DNA of 64,000 nucleotides from Nereocystis luetkeana (GCA_031213475.1 JARUPZ010000012.1:11180727-11244726); one strand, 5' to 3'; shown: positions 20,862 to 32,754, counted from the first letter of the stretch. Program-made: numbers and translations. The notes: a model not told the origin generated them from the letters alone.

Positions 20862-23050
20862 GTATATCGTTGGGTGTGCAGAAAAACACGGCCAATCGCG
20901 AACAGCGACCACAACACTCACGTCGCGCGATCGCGTTTCACACGCACGTATCGTGTGCTTCAGGGGTAAAAACTAATCAATCTCACACGATCTCTAGGTC
21001 ATTGATGAATACATTTCACCCACCCACACACCCACTTACATTGGTGTACAAAACGTACACCCGGCCTGGTTCAAGCACACCGCCCCAAATTTCGTTAGCA
21101 CCCAAATGTCCGCGCCCGTTTTTTGGAGACAGACCCTAATAACATATGGCGCACTTTTTCCATGCATTGTATTAGGCCCGGTGGGCGCCGGGGAGCTCCT
21201 CCGAGAAGAAGAAGGAGGTGTTCAGGATGCGACCGCGGCTTCTTCGAGGGGAGTTGTAGGCGCTGCGAGGCCTGTGATCACCAACACCGGTGTGAGAGAG
21301 CCTCTGGAGACCTTCTTCCAGAAAGGTAGAGTACGTGAACATCGAGCAAGCCCGGGGTGCGAACGAAACAAAAAAACGTATTAAACAGACAAATCGGAAA
21401 AATGGGAACGAAGCCTAAAATGAGAACCAAGCCGTATCTCCAGAACCATGTGGTGTATCAGAGAACCAAAATGATCCTGCGAACCCCCTTGGCCAGCCCT
21501 GTGAGAGGAGCTCGTCAGAACGGTCATGCTCCATCTCGTGCCTTCGGGTGGGCGCAAAAAGCGATATACGCTGGCTCAATTGTGATTTCTCTAGATGCTG
21601 GCTACCGCGGCGATGCCGAGGACTTCCAGCCTGAGCGACAGCTCATTCGAAGGCTGCTGTACAGCCCCACAGGACTGTCAACTTTTTTTCTTGGAGTTGT
21701 ACACAATTGGTTTGCTTTCTAAAAAAAACCGTCCGTTCCCATTTTTTGTTTCGTTCCCATTTTTACGTTTTGTCTGTTATTAAACGACACCAAATGCTCC
21801 TTAAAAAAAGGCCAAAATGACTACAAATAGTCAAAATCACTAGTCAAAATGAAAACCAAACCAGTGGGGGTGGGATTCTGGACTAATCTACGAGAAACAC
21901 AGTTTTTTGTTTCTCGGTTTTAGTATACCCCCCGCCCTCATGTCTGGGTCTCGAAAATGGTTATTCATGGTGGGGTGTCGGACATTTTTTTCACGCGCAC
22001 CCTTGAGCAAGCTTTTAGTTGGTGAAGATGGACGCCCACACGCGCAACAGACAGCTGAAAGACTGACTCGTCCGCAGGAGGAGCCCGACTTGAGCATTGG
22101 TGCACTCCAGACTGGATACATGGGCTCAGATCAATAGTAACGAGAGAAACAGAGTGATATATTTCATATCTGGGTGTCCACGAAGAAGTTGGTTGGGCTG
22201 GGTTTCTTGTGGCCTGTTTCCTGCATAATAGCAATCCCAACCCACGAAATTTAACTGCTGTGGGAAAAAGTGACCGAAACGACGTTTTGAACCTTACTAT
22301 ACTTTGGTTGGGTATCTCTTGTGAGTTGGTCTGCAGACGGACTAACTCATAATTAACCTTTTTCACCCATCAGCTCCTTGAGCTAGTCGGTTTCAAATAT
22401 TTGTATAGCCCAACCAAACAGGATCATGGCATACACCCTGCTATTGCGCCATAGTCGGAGGGCGTTCCCAGGCCTTCTACGTAGGTTACATGTTACGGTT
22501 GACGGGAAAACATGCATGCCTACATATCAGTAGCAAAACCGGTAGGTACGCTTGAGGATGGTCGCCAGACGCCACAAGTAAACTTGAGCATGATAGTATA
22601 AGACAGTGTGGACCTAGGCGTGGCTCTGGCTCTGCTCAGGTCACACACAAGCAAGGTGCTTCATGGGTGCTTGGACTTACAGTTTATCGTACTTAGTTAC
22701 TTGCTTGCTTGCCCGCTAGCTCGCCGGATGTCTTCTGAACGAAGGGGCGAGACAATCCTCGTCCAGGCAGGCGATAACGCCTGCCAATGATGAGGAGACA
22801 CTTACTTGCTACAAATCATAACGCCGCAACAGGGGCGAGGGGATACCATGCTAATAAAAATGTTTTAGGGCGCAGGGAAACATGCCCGTACGTGCGCTAT
22901 TTCCTGTAGTTCTAGGGAACCATGGCGTTGGCGAGCGGTTGGGTCGGCTCCGAAAGCAAAACCGTGGCAAAAAACACCAAACAAAACAGCTCAGATGCAC
23001 ATCGTGTGAACCGTATTTTCTGGGACACGATCGGCCCGCCCCCCCCGCAG
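20862..23050 (+). other. Intron 15 of gene A
   Basis: No mobile element recognised. 21080-21360 and 21400-21780 have moderately open frames on the plus strand without matching splice signals. 22380-23030 appears empty. Confidence 0.5.
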
Positions 23051-23189
23051 GTCTGCGCGACAAGCCGACGGGCATGCTCGAACTAGATTTCGTGTCTACC
23101 GCAAGGCCTCCCGAGGGAACTCAACCCATGACCGATCTTGCTCTGTCCCGGCTTCTCAACAGCTGCGGCCTGCTGGACCCCAATTACTG
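23051..23189 (+). CDS. Gene A exon 16: G-x-L-E-L-D-F-V segment and helical start
   Basis: After CCCCCCGCAG the frame reads LRDKPTGMLELDFVSTARPP, then TDLALSRLLNSCGLLDPNY. Ends phase 2 inside a Trp codon at TG before GTGAGG. This corresponds to exon 7 plus the start of the second DUF4476-like segment. Confidence 0.85.
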
Positions 23190-23579
23190 GTGAGGGGGCG
23201 ACCCTAATCTTATACGATGTGACGAGTGGACGGTGCCGAAGAACGCTGCCCTGTCTATGACGAAGAAGGCTTAGAATAACGTTTCGCGAAACGAGCACGC
23301 ACGTGTATAGCCTCTAATACTATACCAGGTACGTATATACAGCGTATGTTCCTTCGAAAAAGCTACTGTAGCATGCCTACAGCACGCGATCAAGCGAGTT
23401 GGTGGCCGGAAACCTCTCTCCCAGCCCAGGGAGGCAAGTTGCGTAAAACTCTTCAGAGTCAGGGCCAGGGATGCCCCTCCCCCCCCCCTCCCCGACCGGT
23501 TGGCGGTCGATGCCATTCAAATGAACTTCTTTAGGACTGCACTGCCCTTTTGGGAGAAAACTTCTTAAAGTAAGAGCCA

Positions 23580-23830
23580 GACGTATGTTTCTGTACAGTG
23601 CAGTAGTGTACGGATTAACCCCTTTGGTGCTTCAGAACGGAAAAGTGTCGGGGGGAAAAAGGGCTTGGATATAGTACAGCATCGGCCACACGTAGCAGCA
23701 GCATAAGGAGGCATGCTGCTGGGGTAGGGGGTGGGGGGTGGGGGATAGGGGATAGGATGTGTCCGAACTGCAACGGGGGAGATATACGCCACGCGGCACA
23801 GCATGATTTATATGCTAACGCTTGTTGCAC
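23580..23830. repeat. Inverted partner of 50515-50730
   Basis: GGAGGCATGCTGCTGGGGTA then a GGGGGTGGGG tract, GATGTGTCCGAACTGCAACG and CCACACG. Its reverse complement matches 50515-50730 (CCCCAGCAGCATGCCTCCTC, TTCAAACACATCCC). Confidence 0.75.
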
Positions 23831-24059
23831 CCTTGACCTGCAACGAGTGTCTTCGCTTTTCTGTTGAGGGCAAGGATAATCGGACATACAGTAGGTACAG
23901 CAGTATACGTGACCCGCTTTTCAGATTATATCAGTTTGTTGTTTACGGCTTGGCTCACATTGAATTTTTTTCGGTTAACACAGTCGTTTAATACAGTCCA
24001 CACTAACTGTTCATGACAGTTTTCATTTTCCGATAAGTTTCTGATAAAAGTATCAACCT

Positions 24060-24530
24060 ATTGAAGCTGCCATCCATGTGCAAGTCCGCTCCACAAGCGG
24101 CTCTTAGTGGGATGAAGCTCACCCCTCATGCGACTCGCCGAGCACCCTACGGCGCTTCGCGCTTGGTGCAAGCAATGTCTGCCTGGTCGGCGAAAACTCG
24201 ACATGCTACGTTCTGGCATTGTAGGGATGCGAGGGTCTATGGTCATACGACTACGGCCATGCGTGACATCGAGTAAACTCCCCCCCCGTCTGGAAAAGGA
24301 AGCGTGGTCAATGGTCAAACGACTAAGGCAAGCAACAAATGAGTACCCCCCCCCCCCCGCTCCCCTCCCCGCTCGAGAAATATCTGCCTTGTCTGCGAAA
24401 ACCAGACGTGCTCCGACCCCGCCGTTTTTGGGATGCGAGAATCTATGGCCATATAATACGACTACGGCTATACATGGCATGAGTGCACCCCCCCCCCCCC
24501 GCCCCCTCTCCCCTCCCCTTAGGGTGGAAT
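24060..24530. repeat. C-tract dispersed repeat, copy A
   Basis: CTTGGTGCAAGCAATGTCTG, CGGCGAAAACTCGACATGCT, GGGTCTATGGTCATACGACT and AGCAACAAATGAGTACCCCC recur here two to three times. Relatives lie at 26720-27360 and 29690-30130. It supplies the pyrimidine tract of the exon 17 acceptor of gene A. Confidence 0.7.
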
Positions 24531-24640
24531 ACCTTCGGCCAACCTGTATGCCTATCTCCTTCGTGGACCTGATACGCCTGTTGAGGATGAAGGCGAGGGG
24601 CGACAAGAGGCAGGCGAAGCTGCTCGTGCTGCTACTGAGG
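24523..24640 (+). CDS. Gene A exon 17: DUF4476-like helical segment
   Basis: Begins with one base that completes the Trp codon of exon 16. Reads VEYLRPTCMPISFVDLIRLL then RMKARGDKRQAKLLVLLLR, and ends phase 0 at AGG before GTGAAA. The acceptor is preceded by a long C/T tract (24490-24520). The module's usual V-D-x-x-N-[FY] continuation was not found downstream, so the next exon is probably missing from this model. Confidence 0.82.
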
Positions 24641-24744
24641 GTGAAAAATTCCATGTACCGTGCTTCTCGGGTCGCCAAAAAGCAAAAAGGTGCGTGCGTG
24701 CGCTCAAACACCGCTTGCAAGCATAGGCGATGCAAGGGTTGACG

Positions 24745-24935
24745 ACGACACTCTTTCCCCTTGATGGGCAGTCGTCAAGCACAGCCGTCAAGGACAGCCG
24801 TCAAGGTCAGACGTCAAGGAAATCCGTCAACGATTGCCGTCAAGCATAGACGCCAAGGGAAGACGTCGAGAGCAATCGTGAAGGACAGCTGTCAATAACA
24901 GGCGTCAAGGATTGACGGGCAGCTGTCAAGGAACT
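24745..24935. repeat. GTCAAGGACAGCC-type short tandem repeat
   Basis: About ten units of the form CGTCAAGGNNAGNCGTCAAG, 12-16 bp each, directly downstream of exon 17. It shares GTCAAG with the array at 3770. Confidence 0.85.
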
Positions 24936-25409
24936 AACTCCCAGTACCACCACTGGTATAATTACGTCTAAAGAGGTCCCGACGAGGCCGAAACCAGACC
25001 GTCAACAGTCACCTTTTCTAGGCTAGTCAACCGGCACATTTTCTTGCAAGACGTTTCATGGTATACCCTACTGTTCACAAAACGGTGCGAACTACGCGGC
25101 TTGCCATAGGCGGCGCGTGCTGTAACACGGCAGGGGGTAACACCTCGATTTTTCCCTTTGAGGCTCCTCACTTAAGGGTGGCTCCAAGCGCCACCCAAGA
25201 CCCCTCCCGTTGACAATGAGCTATCATGCACCAGAGGACGACACAGATTGGCCCGGTTTTTTTCTTTTTTTTTCATCCCGTTTATTAACTTTGCCCTACA
25301 CATATTTTTCTCTTTCTATCTGTCTTTCTCTCTATCTCTCTCTCTTGACACACACACATAATATATAGTAGTCGTATCGTCGCCTTTCACTTATTATGTC
25401 TCCCTCTTA

Positions 25410-25505
25410 CAATAGTCGTAACTCAGATCCGGGGTCACATAGTAGGCTCTTCTCCCTCCTCCCTCCCCACCATACGGTTCGTCCCTTGCATTTATATCGC
25501 GAGAA
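25410..25505. repeat. Dispersed repeat, partner at 1002
   Basis: AATAGTCGTAACTCAGATCC ... TAGGCTCTTCTCCCTCCTCC ... ACGGTTCGTCCCTTGC. Same order as 1002-1105 with small gaps. Confidence 0.8.
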
Positions 25506-26536
25506 AACTCCGACCCTTTCTTCCCTTTCCTCCTACGTCAGTGAGATTGGCACAACACGCAGGCGTTACGGCACAACACGCATGATAACACACACCCCGG
25601 TATCCCGGGATGGACTTCCGAGCCGATTTTCTCCGATGCGTGTCTTAAGGGCCGAGGGCATTCACAACCAAAAATACGGCTTGTGGTTGATCTCGTCGAT
25701 ATATTTTCATAGACGCGTCGCTCGGGGGTTTCGCTCTTGACGTGGCAGAGAAATCCAGCTTGGAAGTTCGGCCCGAGAGGAGTGGGTGTGTTAGTGTGTT
25801 ATCTTACGTATTGTACGGTTTAGTTCTTCGTTTATTTCATCGCGCGTTTATCGACCGCTATCCTACCGCCATCGTGTATGTGGCTTTCTGGCCGTGAATA
25901 TAACTCTCGTTTAGTGTCCAAATCAGCGCCCATATCATCACAATATTGCCGACCACAGTGCTTTTACAGTAAGTAAGGGTGTTTACATCACTATTACAGT
26001 CTTATTACTGCCCTAGTCGTAGTGTATGTGCCCTCCGAGGTTGTCTATCTCAAAGCATCGATCTTTCGCACCCAGCAGGAACGAATAATTAACCTCACAA
26101 ATGAAATAGAACATGCAGTAGAAGAAAAATACATCACACGTTCCGTCAACTTACTTTACCGTAGTGTGTTCCCGGTTTTTCCTGTCCAGCTACACGCAGG
26201 GCCTGCCGCTAACGTCGGAGTGTTCGCCCGGCGTGCTTACGCAACTAGTAGAGCCTGCTTGTGTTGGCGGTGGACATCTCTCGTGTCCGCATGCCGTGCC
26301 TGAGGCGAGGCGTGCTATTCATATGTACCATGGATAAGGGTAGCACGCTTTGGCCGAAACATTTCTGACTGAGGAGGCTGTTCAACTGGCTAGACTGACT
26401 ACTCTCTATCGCTAGAGCTCCATTCATCTTTGTTTAATTTTTTTCGGGCACGAGGTCGTTCGTTTTTTTCCATCAGGTTGTTTTCAACTTTCAGTTTTTT
26501 CTGAAGGCAACAGCATAGGTGACTTACCACTGTTAA

Positions 26537-26647
26537 TATTACGGGGGACCATAGTTAATTGAACCTATGGTATACATAAAAACCTATATATTTAATCATT
26601 TTTACTCACAATATTTGGTGCTATCAACTATGGTCCCCCGTAATAGT
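26537..26647. mobile_element. Palindromic MITE, copy 4
   Basis: Both termini are intact (ACGGGGGACCATAGTTAATT ... AACTATGGTCCCCCGTAATA), with the same interior as copy 7. Confidence 0.92.
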
Positions 26648-26719
26648 AAAAAAATCTTCAAGTGAGGATAGAAGCCTCGGAAATGTTAGAACTCTTTTAT
26701 CGTAGAGATAGGGAAACGA

Positions 26720-27360
26720 AAAATATGTCTCTTCAAACGCCACCATTAAATTGGCCGCTCTTCCGCGGTAGCACCGGCCTCGTGGAGACGAATCGAACCA
26801 CTGCCAACGTTTTCAACGGAATCACTCGCCGTATGTGGGTTACTGTCGAAAACACGATTATATCGACCCGTCCCCTCGCCCCTACGCGCTATCCTCCCCC
26901 CCCTCCCCCCTCTCCCCCTTCCACTCCTTGGTCTAAACAACTCGGGTTGCTTTTCGCCACCACCCCTCCCTCCCCGAGTGTGCCCCCCCTCTTCCCTCCG
27001 CTCCGTATTTCACTCCTTCTTCCCTGGTATTACCATCTCCCCCTCCCCCTCGCCTCGAATGGGATACGTGGTTAATGGTCCAAATACTAAGGCGAGCAAC
27101 AAACGAGTAGCCCCCCTCCCCCTCCTCCTCCCTGTTCCTATTCCCCCTTCCATCCCTGAATAAACACCTCGTGTTGTTGATCGGTATCATCATCCCCGCC
27201 CCCCCTCCCCTCCCTCTCCCCCTCTCCCTTCCACACCTCGATAAACAGCTCGAGTAGTTTCTCAATATGGTCACCGCCCCCACCCCCCCCCCCGTCCTCC
27301 CTCTCCCCCTCCTTTTTCCCCCTTCCGCCCCTTGACAAACACCTCGCGTTGTTTTTTGGG
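26720..27360. repeat. C-tract dispersed repeat, copy B
   Basis: Repeats of CCTCCCCCTC with TGGTCCAAATACTAAGGCGA and GCAACAAACGAGTAGCCCCC, and three variants of GAATAAACACCTCGTGTTGT. The poly-C stretches end at the exon 18 acceptor. Confidence 0.65.
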
Positions 27361-27378
27361 CGTCATCCTCCCCTCCCA

Positions 27379-28313
27379 GACGAACGTTTGCTTGGTCTAC
27401 GACGCACTCGCATGGAAGCAGTGCGTGCCTTTCGCAGGCCTGCCTCAAGGACCACCTTAAGGCCGATGCGTGACCTCCACGCATCTGCTACGGGGGCAAA
27501 ATCAAGCCCGCTGGACTCGGTCGCCGCTGCTGTCGTTTCCACTACCACCGCTACCACCACCACCACCACCACCACCCCCACCACCTCCACCTTCGACGCA
27601 ACCGACACCGCCGGGTCTGCACCAGAAGCTCCACCCGCAACAGTTGCCACTGATTCGGTAACACAATCGGTCGGAAGAAGAGGGGGGGGAGGAGAAAGAG
27701 GTGACCCGGCCAGCGAGAAAGAACCCCCCGCTGGCGCAACAAGCGCCGCCGGCGGGAGCACGCTAGCCGCCGCAACAGATCACCGCAGCCCGAACGCTTC
27801 CGGGCCACGGGCTGGCGACTCTCCCCCCACGAAGACCGCCATGACTCGCGTTGCTGCATCATCATTTGCCGAGAATGACTCAGGCGCTCAAGCTCCTCCG
27901 CAGAAGCCCGGGTCGCTTGCCTCCGACGGCAAATTCTTAGGTGATCGGGCTCCGCAGACACCGACAAGCGTAGAGGTGGCGGCAGAAGAAGAAGGTCCGA
28001 CCCCTGCGCAAGCTGCGGTTGCCGCCGTCGACAGGCGGCTTAAAAAGCTGTGGTCGGAAGGGGGTTTGCTCCACGGGGAAGAAGTGCAGAGGTTTCCTCA
28101 CGGAACGCCGGTTTGGGGGGGGGGGGGTCGGCGCGATTCTGCCGTAGTTGGGACCGACGGTGCTGGTATTTTTGCAGAAGCTGGGGTCCTTGAATGGGCG
28201 AAGCGCTTCGAGGTTGGGTCGTCGCTGCCGCAGCAAAAGGGCGTGGTTGCTTTCGGCGAGGCGTTGGTGAGGCATCTGGTGCGAGACGGAGATGCGGGGC
28301 TGATAGGAACGCG
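27379..28313 (+). CDS. Gene A exon 18: Thr/Ser/Pro/Ala-rich linker plus unassigned domain
   Basis: The longest exon, about 311 codons. After a C/T-rich acceptor (CTCCCAG) come a basic stretch, Thr-rich and Ala/Pro/Gly-rich low complexity (about residues 45-230) and an ordered end with AVAAVDRRLKKLWSEGGLLH and AGVLEWAKRFEVGSSLPQQK. Ends phase 2 at GCG before GTGAGA, directly before an in-frame TGA. The acceptor implies phase 1 whereas exon 17 ends in phase 0, so an exon between them is missing or the start is different. Membership of gene A is inferred from exon 19 onward. Confidence 0.62.
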
Positions 28314-28428
28314 GTGAGAGTTACGTACCGGTAACAGCCGGAGCCGAGAGCGGGTGTTGGTGACAGGCTCTGGTAGCAAAACAAACGCCGCTCTCTTGGT
28401 GTATACCCCCTTTGGAGATGCATTACTA

Positions 28429-28539
28429 CTATTACGGGGGACCATAGTTAATAGGACCAAATATTGTTCCTAAAAATGGTTAAATATATAGGTTTTTACG
28501 TATACCACCGGTCCTATTAACTATGGTCCCTCGTAATAA
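28429..28539. mobile_element. Palindromic MITE, copy 5 (inverted)
   Basis: ACGGGGGACCATAGTTAATA to AACTATGGTCCCTCGTAATA, interior in the orientation of copy 3. It lies just 3' of exon 18 of gene A. Confidence 0.92.
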
Positions 28540-28944
28540 ATTTCTGCGGTAAAATTTTCGCGGTGGTAAAATTATCATCACTATTAGCATCACTACTATT
28601 ATTCCTATTGCGTTTGACAATCCGGCAATGCGCACCATGAGCTTCGACGTCGAATACCTCAAAAATATTTTCCGAAAGGAACCCTACCGTAAGCACAAAG
28701 CCTCACTCCCTTCCACATCTACCTCCTGCTTTTGGCTTATAGTTTTTAGTACTTCACTGCACATACACCTAAATCTGACACCAATATCAAGCGGGAGTGC
28801 AGTCCTAAAGGGATCAAGCCTTTACCTGCTTCACCTACTGTCCTTGCTCCTTCCTCAATCGAGCGCGTTCCTAGTTTTCAACAGTGACGGCCCTTGAGGT
28901 CAACTGCTCCTTGGAGGTCGCCTATTATGGGGAGAAACTGCCAC

Positions 28945-29125
28945 TCGAGCAGATCATGATCTAGATCATCTACAGATCAGATCGATCACCCATTTCCTCA
29001 CTTGCCATAGGCAGGGGTTGCGCAGGATCTGTATGCTGTAGTGCGGATGCAATGTACGAAACATGTGTTAGAAGACCATGCATGCTATACGGATCCCACC
29101 CGAAAAAACATCTACAGTATATCAA
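28945..29125 (+). repeat. GATC-rich dispersed repeat, copy 5
   Basis: CAGATCATGATCTAGATCAT ... GGGTTGCGCAGGATCTGTAT ... CATGCTATACGGATCCCACC. Confidence 0.75.
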
Positions 29126-29351
29126 CGATACATACCCAGGCATATATTTGCCCTGGAAGGTTCTGGTCGATGGCTTGTCCAAGGCGGGAAAAAACCCCCG
29201 ACAAGATTCGTCAATGGTGGTACATGGGTACACACGACAAGCCCGATCGCAATCCAACCATGGTATTTTCCGAACTTGTCCCCTTCCGTGGTCAATGAGC
29301 GCGCTGTCTCCGTTTTTGGCCCCCTGTTTTTTTTCTGTGCTGCCTCCCTAG

Positions 29352-29468
29352 ACCGCCCACGTTCCTGGTCCACGGCCTGTGCGTCCGTGTAAGACATGGG
29401 ACGAGCGACCGCATTCTCAGGATCAAGCGTCACCGCGCCAGTGGCGAAGATGCTGGGCGACATCAGGT
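29352..29468 (+). CDS. Gene A exon 19 (tentative)
   Basis: An excellent acceptor (T-rich tract, TGCCTCCCTAG) in the phase left by exon 18 gives PPTFLVHGLCVRVRHGTSDR then ILRIKRHRASGEDAGRHQ. The donor GTGTAT after 29468 leaves phase 2 as exon 20 requires; a GTGTGT donor two bases earlier would leave phase 0. No domain recognised. Confidence 0.5.
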
Positions 29469-29689
29469 GTGTATGTGTGGCCCCGCTGTTTACTCGGAGT
29501 CGTCAAAACCTTGTGACCGCAACGTGTTTGGCGGTACGGCCTAGAGAGGGAGACACGGCACAAAGAGCCAGGGCGTGTAAGTATACCGCGAGGAAGTACG
29601 TCAACGAGTTCCACCAATTTTGATGAAACCCGGCTTTCACATTGCGCTGGTAGACAGTGTCGAACAGCTAAAAGTTGAGAGCGCGCCCA

Positions 29690-30200
29690 TGAATCGCCCC
29701 CCCCCTCTTCTCTTGTTTTGCTCCGTCTCGAGAGGGACAAGTGGTCAAAGGTTAAATTGCTTAGGCGAGCAACAAATGAATACCCCCGTCCCCCCCTTCC
29801 CTTGTTTGACAAGGGAGACACACAATAGGCCTTCATATTACCGCCATCCTTCCACCCCCCCCCCGTCCCCCCCCCCTGGTGCTCCGTGTCCGAAAGGGGT
29901 GCGTGGTCAATGGTGAAATGACCAAGGGCTAGCAACAAAGGAGTACTCCCTCCCCCGCCCGATTCACTGTTCACTTCACGCTTGGTGCAAGCGAGCAAGC
30001 TATGTCTGCCCGATCGGTAAAAACTCGACTTGCTCCGTCCCAGCATTGTATATAGGGGTGAGAGGGTCTATCTATGGTCATACGACCACGGCCATCCATG
30101 GTGTATGACATGAGTACGCCTCCTTATGAACTTTCCGGAACACCCCCCCTCCCCCCTCTCTTCATTCACCAACCCACGTTCCGGCTTAACCCCCGCCCCC
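29690..30200. repeat. C-tract dispersed repeat, copy C
   Basis: AGGCGAGCAACAAATGAATA, GCTTGGTGCAAGCGAGCAAG, AAAACTCGACTTGCTCCGTC, GGTCTATCTATGGTCATACG. In intron 19 of gene A. Confidence 0.65.
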
Positions 30201-30530
30201 TTCCGACGAGTAGGACGCATGGACAGCGGTGACCAGACAGGGTGTCCAGGGTTCCCGTCTAAGGCTCGGTATGAAAAAAGAGGTCGCATCTGCTCTCGAG
30301 GCCACTTTTGCGAGCCGCGTCAACGGCAGCGACGTTACGAGGTACACACTATTAATAGTATACGCCCTTACAGCACTAGTGTAGTACAGCGCGCCGACTG
30401 GTATCCTTGAACGGGTGATTGGAGATTGCTATTCGTGTATATACATGCTAATATACCACAGGTTCAGAAATTCTGCCACAAACTCCACACAAAAAAGTAA
30501 AAGAAGCAACCGCAGTTTCACGCGTAGACT

Positions 30531-30636
30531 GTTACGGGGGACCATAGTAAACAGGACCAAATTTGTATAGAAAAAATAGCGAAATTTATACGTTCAGTGT
30601 GTACCGTAGGTCCTATTTAATATAGCCCCCCGTATG
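30531..30636. mobile_element. Palindromic MITE, copy 6 (diverged)
   Basis: The left end is ACGGGGGACCATAGTAAACA; the right end is degenerate (TCCTATTTAATATAGCCCCC). The interior shares AAAAATAGCGAAAT with copy 8, so these two form a subfamily. Confidence 0.85.
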
Positions 30637-31391
30637 AGATGAAGCCCCTCTCTCTACGGTACAATACAGTATCCATCACAACGCTTACAACGCGTGGAAC
30701 AGGTATACTGCACGCGCCGCAGCGAGGACGCGAGGACCCACCACCCAAGAACGCCTCCTCTGCGCAAGCCTCAAAACCCCATTGTGACAGCATCCTTGAG
30801 CAACCTTGAGCATAACCTATCATATAGACTTTAGTGTAGCTTGGGTTATCATGTAGGATATATTGTAGCTAAGGCTGTCATATACCAGGTGGGTTTTTTT
30901 AATGCAGCACTCCCATCTTTGGAGCGCGATTTTCTTATTTCATTTCTCAGCGTCCCCACTAAAAGTCAGCCTTATCTTCTTAGCACGCTGTTTCTTTTTC
31001 ATGAAACTATACTGTATATACTGAATGTACTCCACTAAAAATGCCTTTTTGACGCACGGACTGTTTCGGAAGGTGGCAGCTATCACAGCAAGATTTAGAC
31101 ATAAGATCGAGTCAGAATTCTGAGCTAATGGACCGGTGTTGGATAGTCGCAAGCAACACTGTTTGCACGTTCACCATCCGCGAGCGTCGATCACGCATAC
31201 AACTTTCCCAGTTCATAAAAGCCAGAACCAAGCACATAAGCAATCGATAAAAGCGGTATCTACCATCAGCGAGATGTTTTATTATCTCCGCCGCCGCCAA
31301 CGTATCCCCAACACTCCCCCCCCGCCCCCCCGTGCGAAAAACGTCTTTGTTTGGAACCCCAGAGGGAAAACAAAGCTTCACACGTTGGACG

Positions 31392-31632
31392 GACAGATAA
31401 TCTACAGATAGATCATCTGCAGATAGATCATCCATATCCTAAGTTACCGTCATGATATGTTGTGCAGGATATATATACATATACTACTGTAGTAGAGAAT
31501 ATCCTACCCAGGAAGCGTTTTAGACCATGCAAATGGTTTCGCCTTCCGCCTGGTAGCCTGATGAGCTAGATCATACAGATAATAGAGATAATACCGATCA
31601 GGAGTACATGTGCCCTGAAAAATCTAGATTTT
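31392..31632 (+). repeat. GATC-rich dispersed repeat, copy 6
   Basis: CTACAGATAGATCATCTGCA, the core ATGATATGTTGTGCAGGATA and the tail CTGATGAGCTAGATCATACA. Confidence 0.78.
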
Positions 31633-31778
31633 TTGTGTCGAGGAAAGGTCATTGATCTACTCGATATTCTTCGATCGCCTTTCGGCACCGCCAACGTCCC
31701 CACACTCCCCCCCCCCCCCCCACCCCTCGTGTTAAAAACAACTCACGCGGGACGTCTTCCGATCGCCCCCACTTGCAG

Positions 31779-31905
31779 CATCGCCCCCCGTACCCTGGGA
31801 ACGTTGAACATGGCGGGAGACGGGCATTGGGAAGGCGTCTTTGTGCCATCCGACTTGGTGGAAGCCACCTGCCGGGGGGATGGCCCGTTGCAGCTGCGGC
31901 TCCTG
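31779..31905 (+). CDS. Gene A exon 20
   Basis: Starts after CACTTGCAG in phase 2. Reads IAPRTLGTLNMAGDGHWEGV and FVPSDLVEATCRGDGPLQLR, then LL before GTACGA. Phase 0 out agrees with exon 21. Unassigned domain, apparently mixed alpha/beta. Confidence 0.7.
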
Positions 31906-32754
31906 GTACGATGCGTGACTGTTCTAGTTTTAGTTTTCAAATTGTTTTGATGATCATCCCATGTGTTGTACTCGCTGTTGTACTCGCAACACGTACTGCT
32001 TTGCCTACGTAGCTCCCTGTTTGGTATTTCGCTTTGTCTCACCCATTTGACCATATTTGCGCTGTTCAGTACTTCTCGAGCTCCCTCCCTTTCGTCCACA
32101 TATATGCAGGTTATCTACAAATAGCAGACACTCTCCCGCCCCTCCTCGGCAACGGTGCGGTGCCTTCCGCCGATATCACTTGCATCAGACCAGCTTCTTG
32201 TCGTGCTTTTAACTTGCTTCAGTAGGTCGGGTATCGATCTGGTTCTCATACCTAAACACGGATGCATTTGTTGATGGCAATTTACTGAGGCGCACTAGAG
32301 CTCAACAGCTTCTTGAGGTCAAACTGAGACAGAAACAATTGTCTCGGTTGTCCGCACAGTCGTGGAATTCGAGAGCTGCTGTAGCTGGACGCATACGTCA
32401 AAGCTAATTTTTCATGGTCTCAAGTAGATCGGGTCGTTATGCAACTGACCCAAGTATTCGACTTGAGCGGGTACAGACACGCATCATGAAAGAAAAAATG
32501 ATGTTTGGAAGCGCGTTCGACGTCCTACAGGGGAAGCAATGCTCGTTGATTGTTTTTAACCCCGAGGGTTCAAGTTCTTACTGTATTATAGCTTGGTTTT
32601 CGTACGGGAGGGATAGTACCTTACTTGCTGGGGCTCGGTACCCATGAAGTAATTTTTTGTTTTGTCCAGCCCTTCAAATCTGAGTTTGATAAATATGTAC
32701 GAGTAGTGAAGCTTAACCCGATGGGCGAAAGGTATGCAACAGATGAACTAGATC

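Larger units (their letters stand above)
24641..27378 (+). other. Intron(s) between exons 17 and 18 of gene A
   Basis: Short GTCAAG repeats, the 25410 repeat, MITE copy 4 and C-tract copy B. At least one exon should lie here, because the phases of exons 17 and 18 disagree; I could not identify it. Confidence 0.5.

Noticed and set aside
24058..24735. Minus-strand open frame of 225 codons
   Set aside because: It runs through C-tract repeats and opposite exon 17 of gene A; composition follows the repeats and no splice or start context supports it.
26933..27484. Minus-strand open frame of 183 codons, Gly/Arg-rich
   Set aside because: Created by the G-rich complement of the C-tract repeat and by the start of exon 18.
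29352..29630. A longer open frame continuing past 29468 (CGPAVYSESSKPC...)
   Set aside because: Good donors occur at 29466-29470 and the continuation lies in sequence without family resemblance, so it is treated as intron.
29423..30046. Minus-strand open frame of 207 codons
   Set aside because: Lies over C-tract repeat copy C; related repeat-borne frames occur at 24.1 and 26.9 kb, so this is a repeat by-product.
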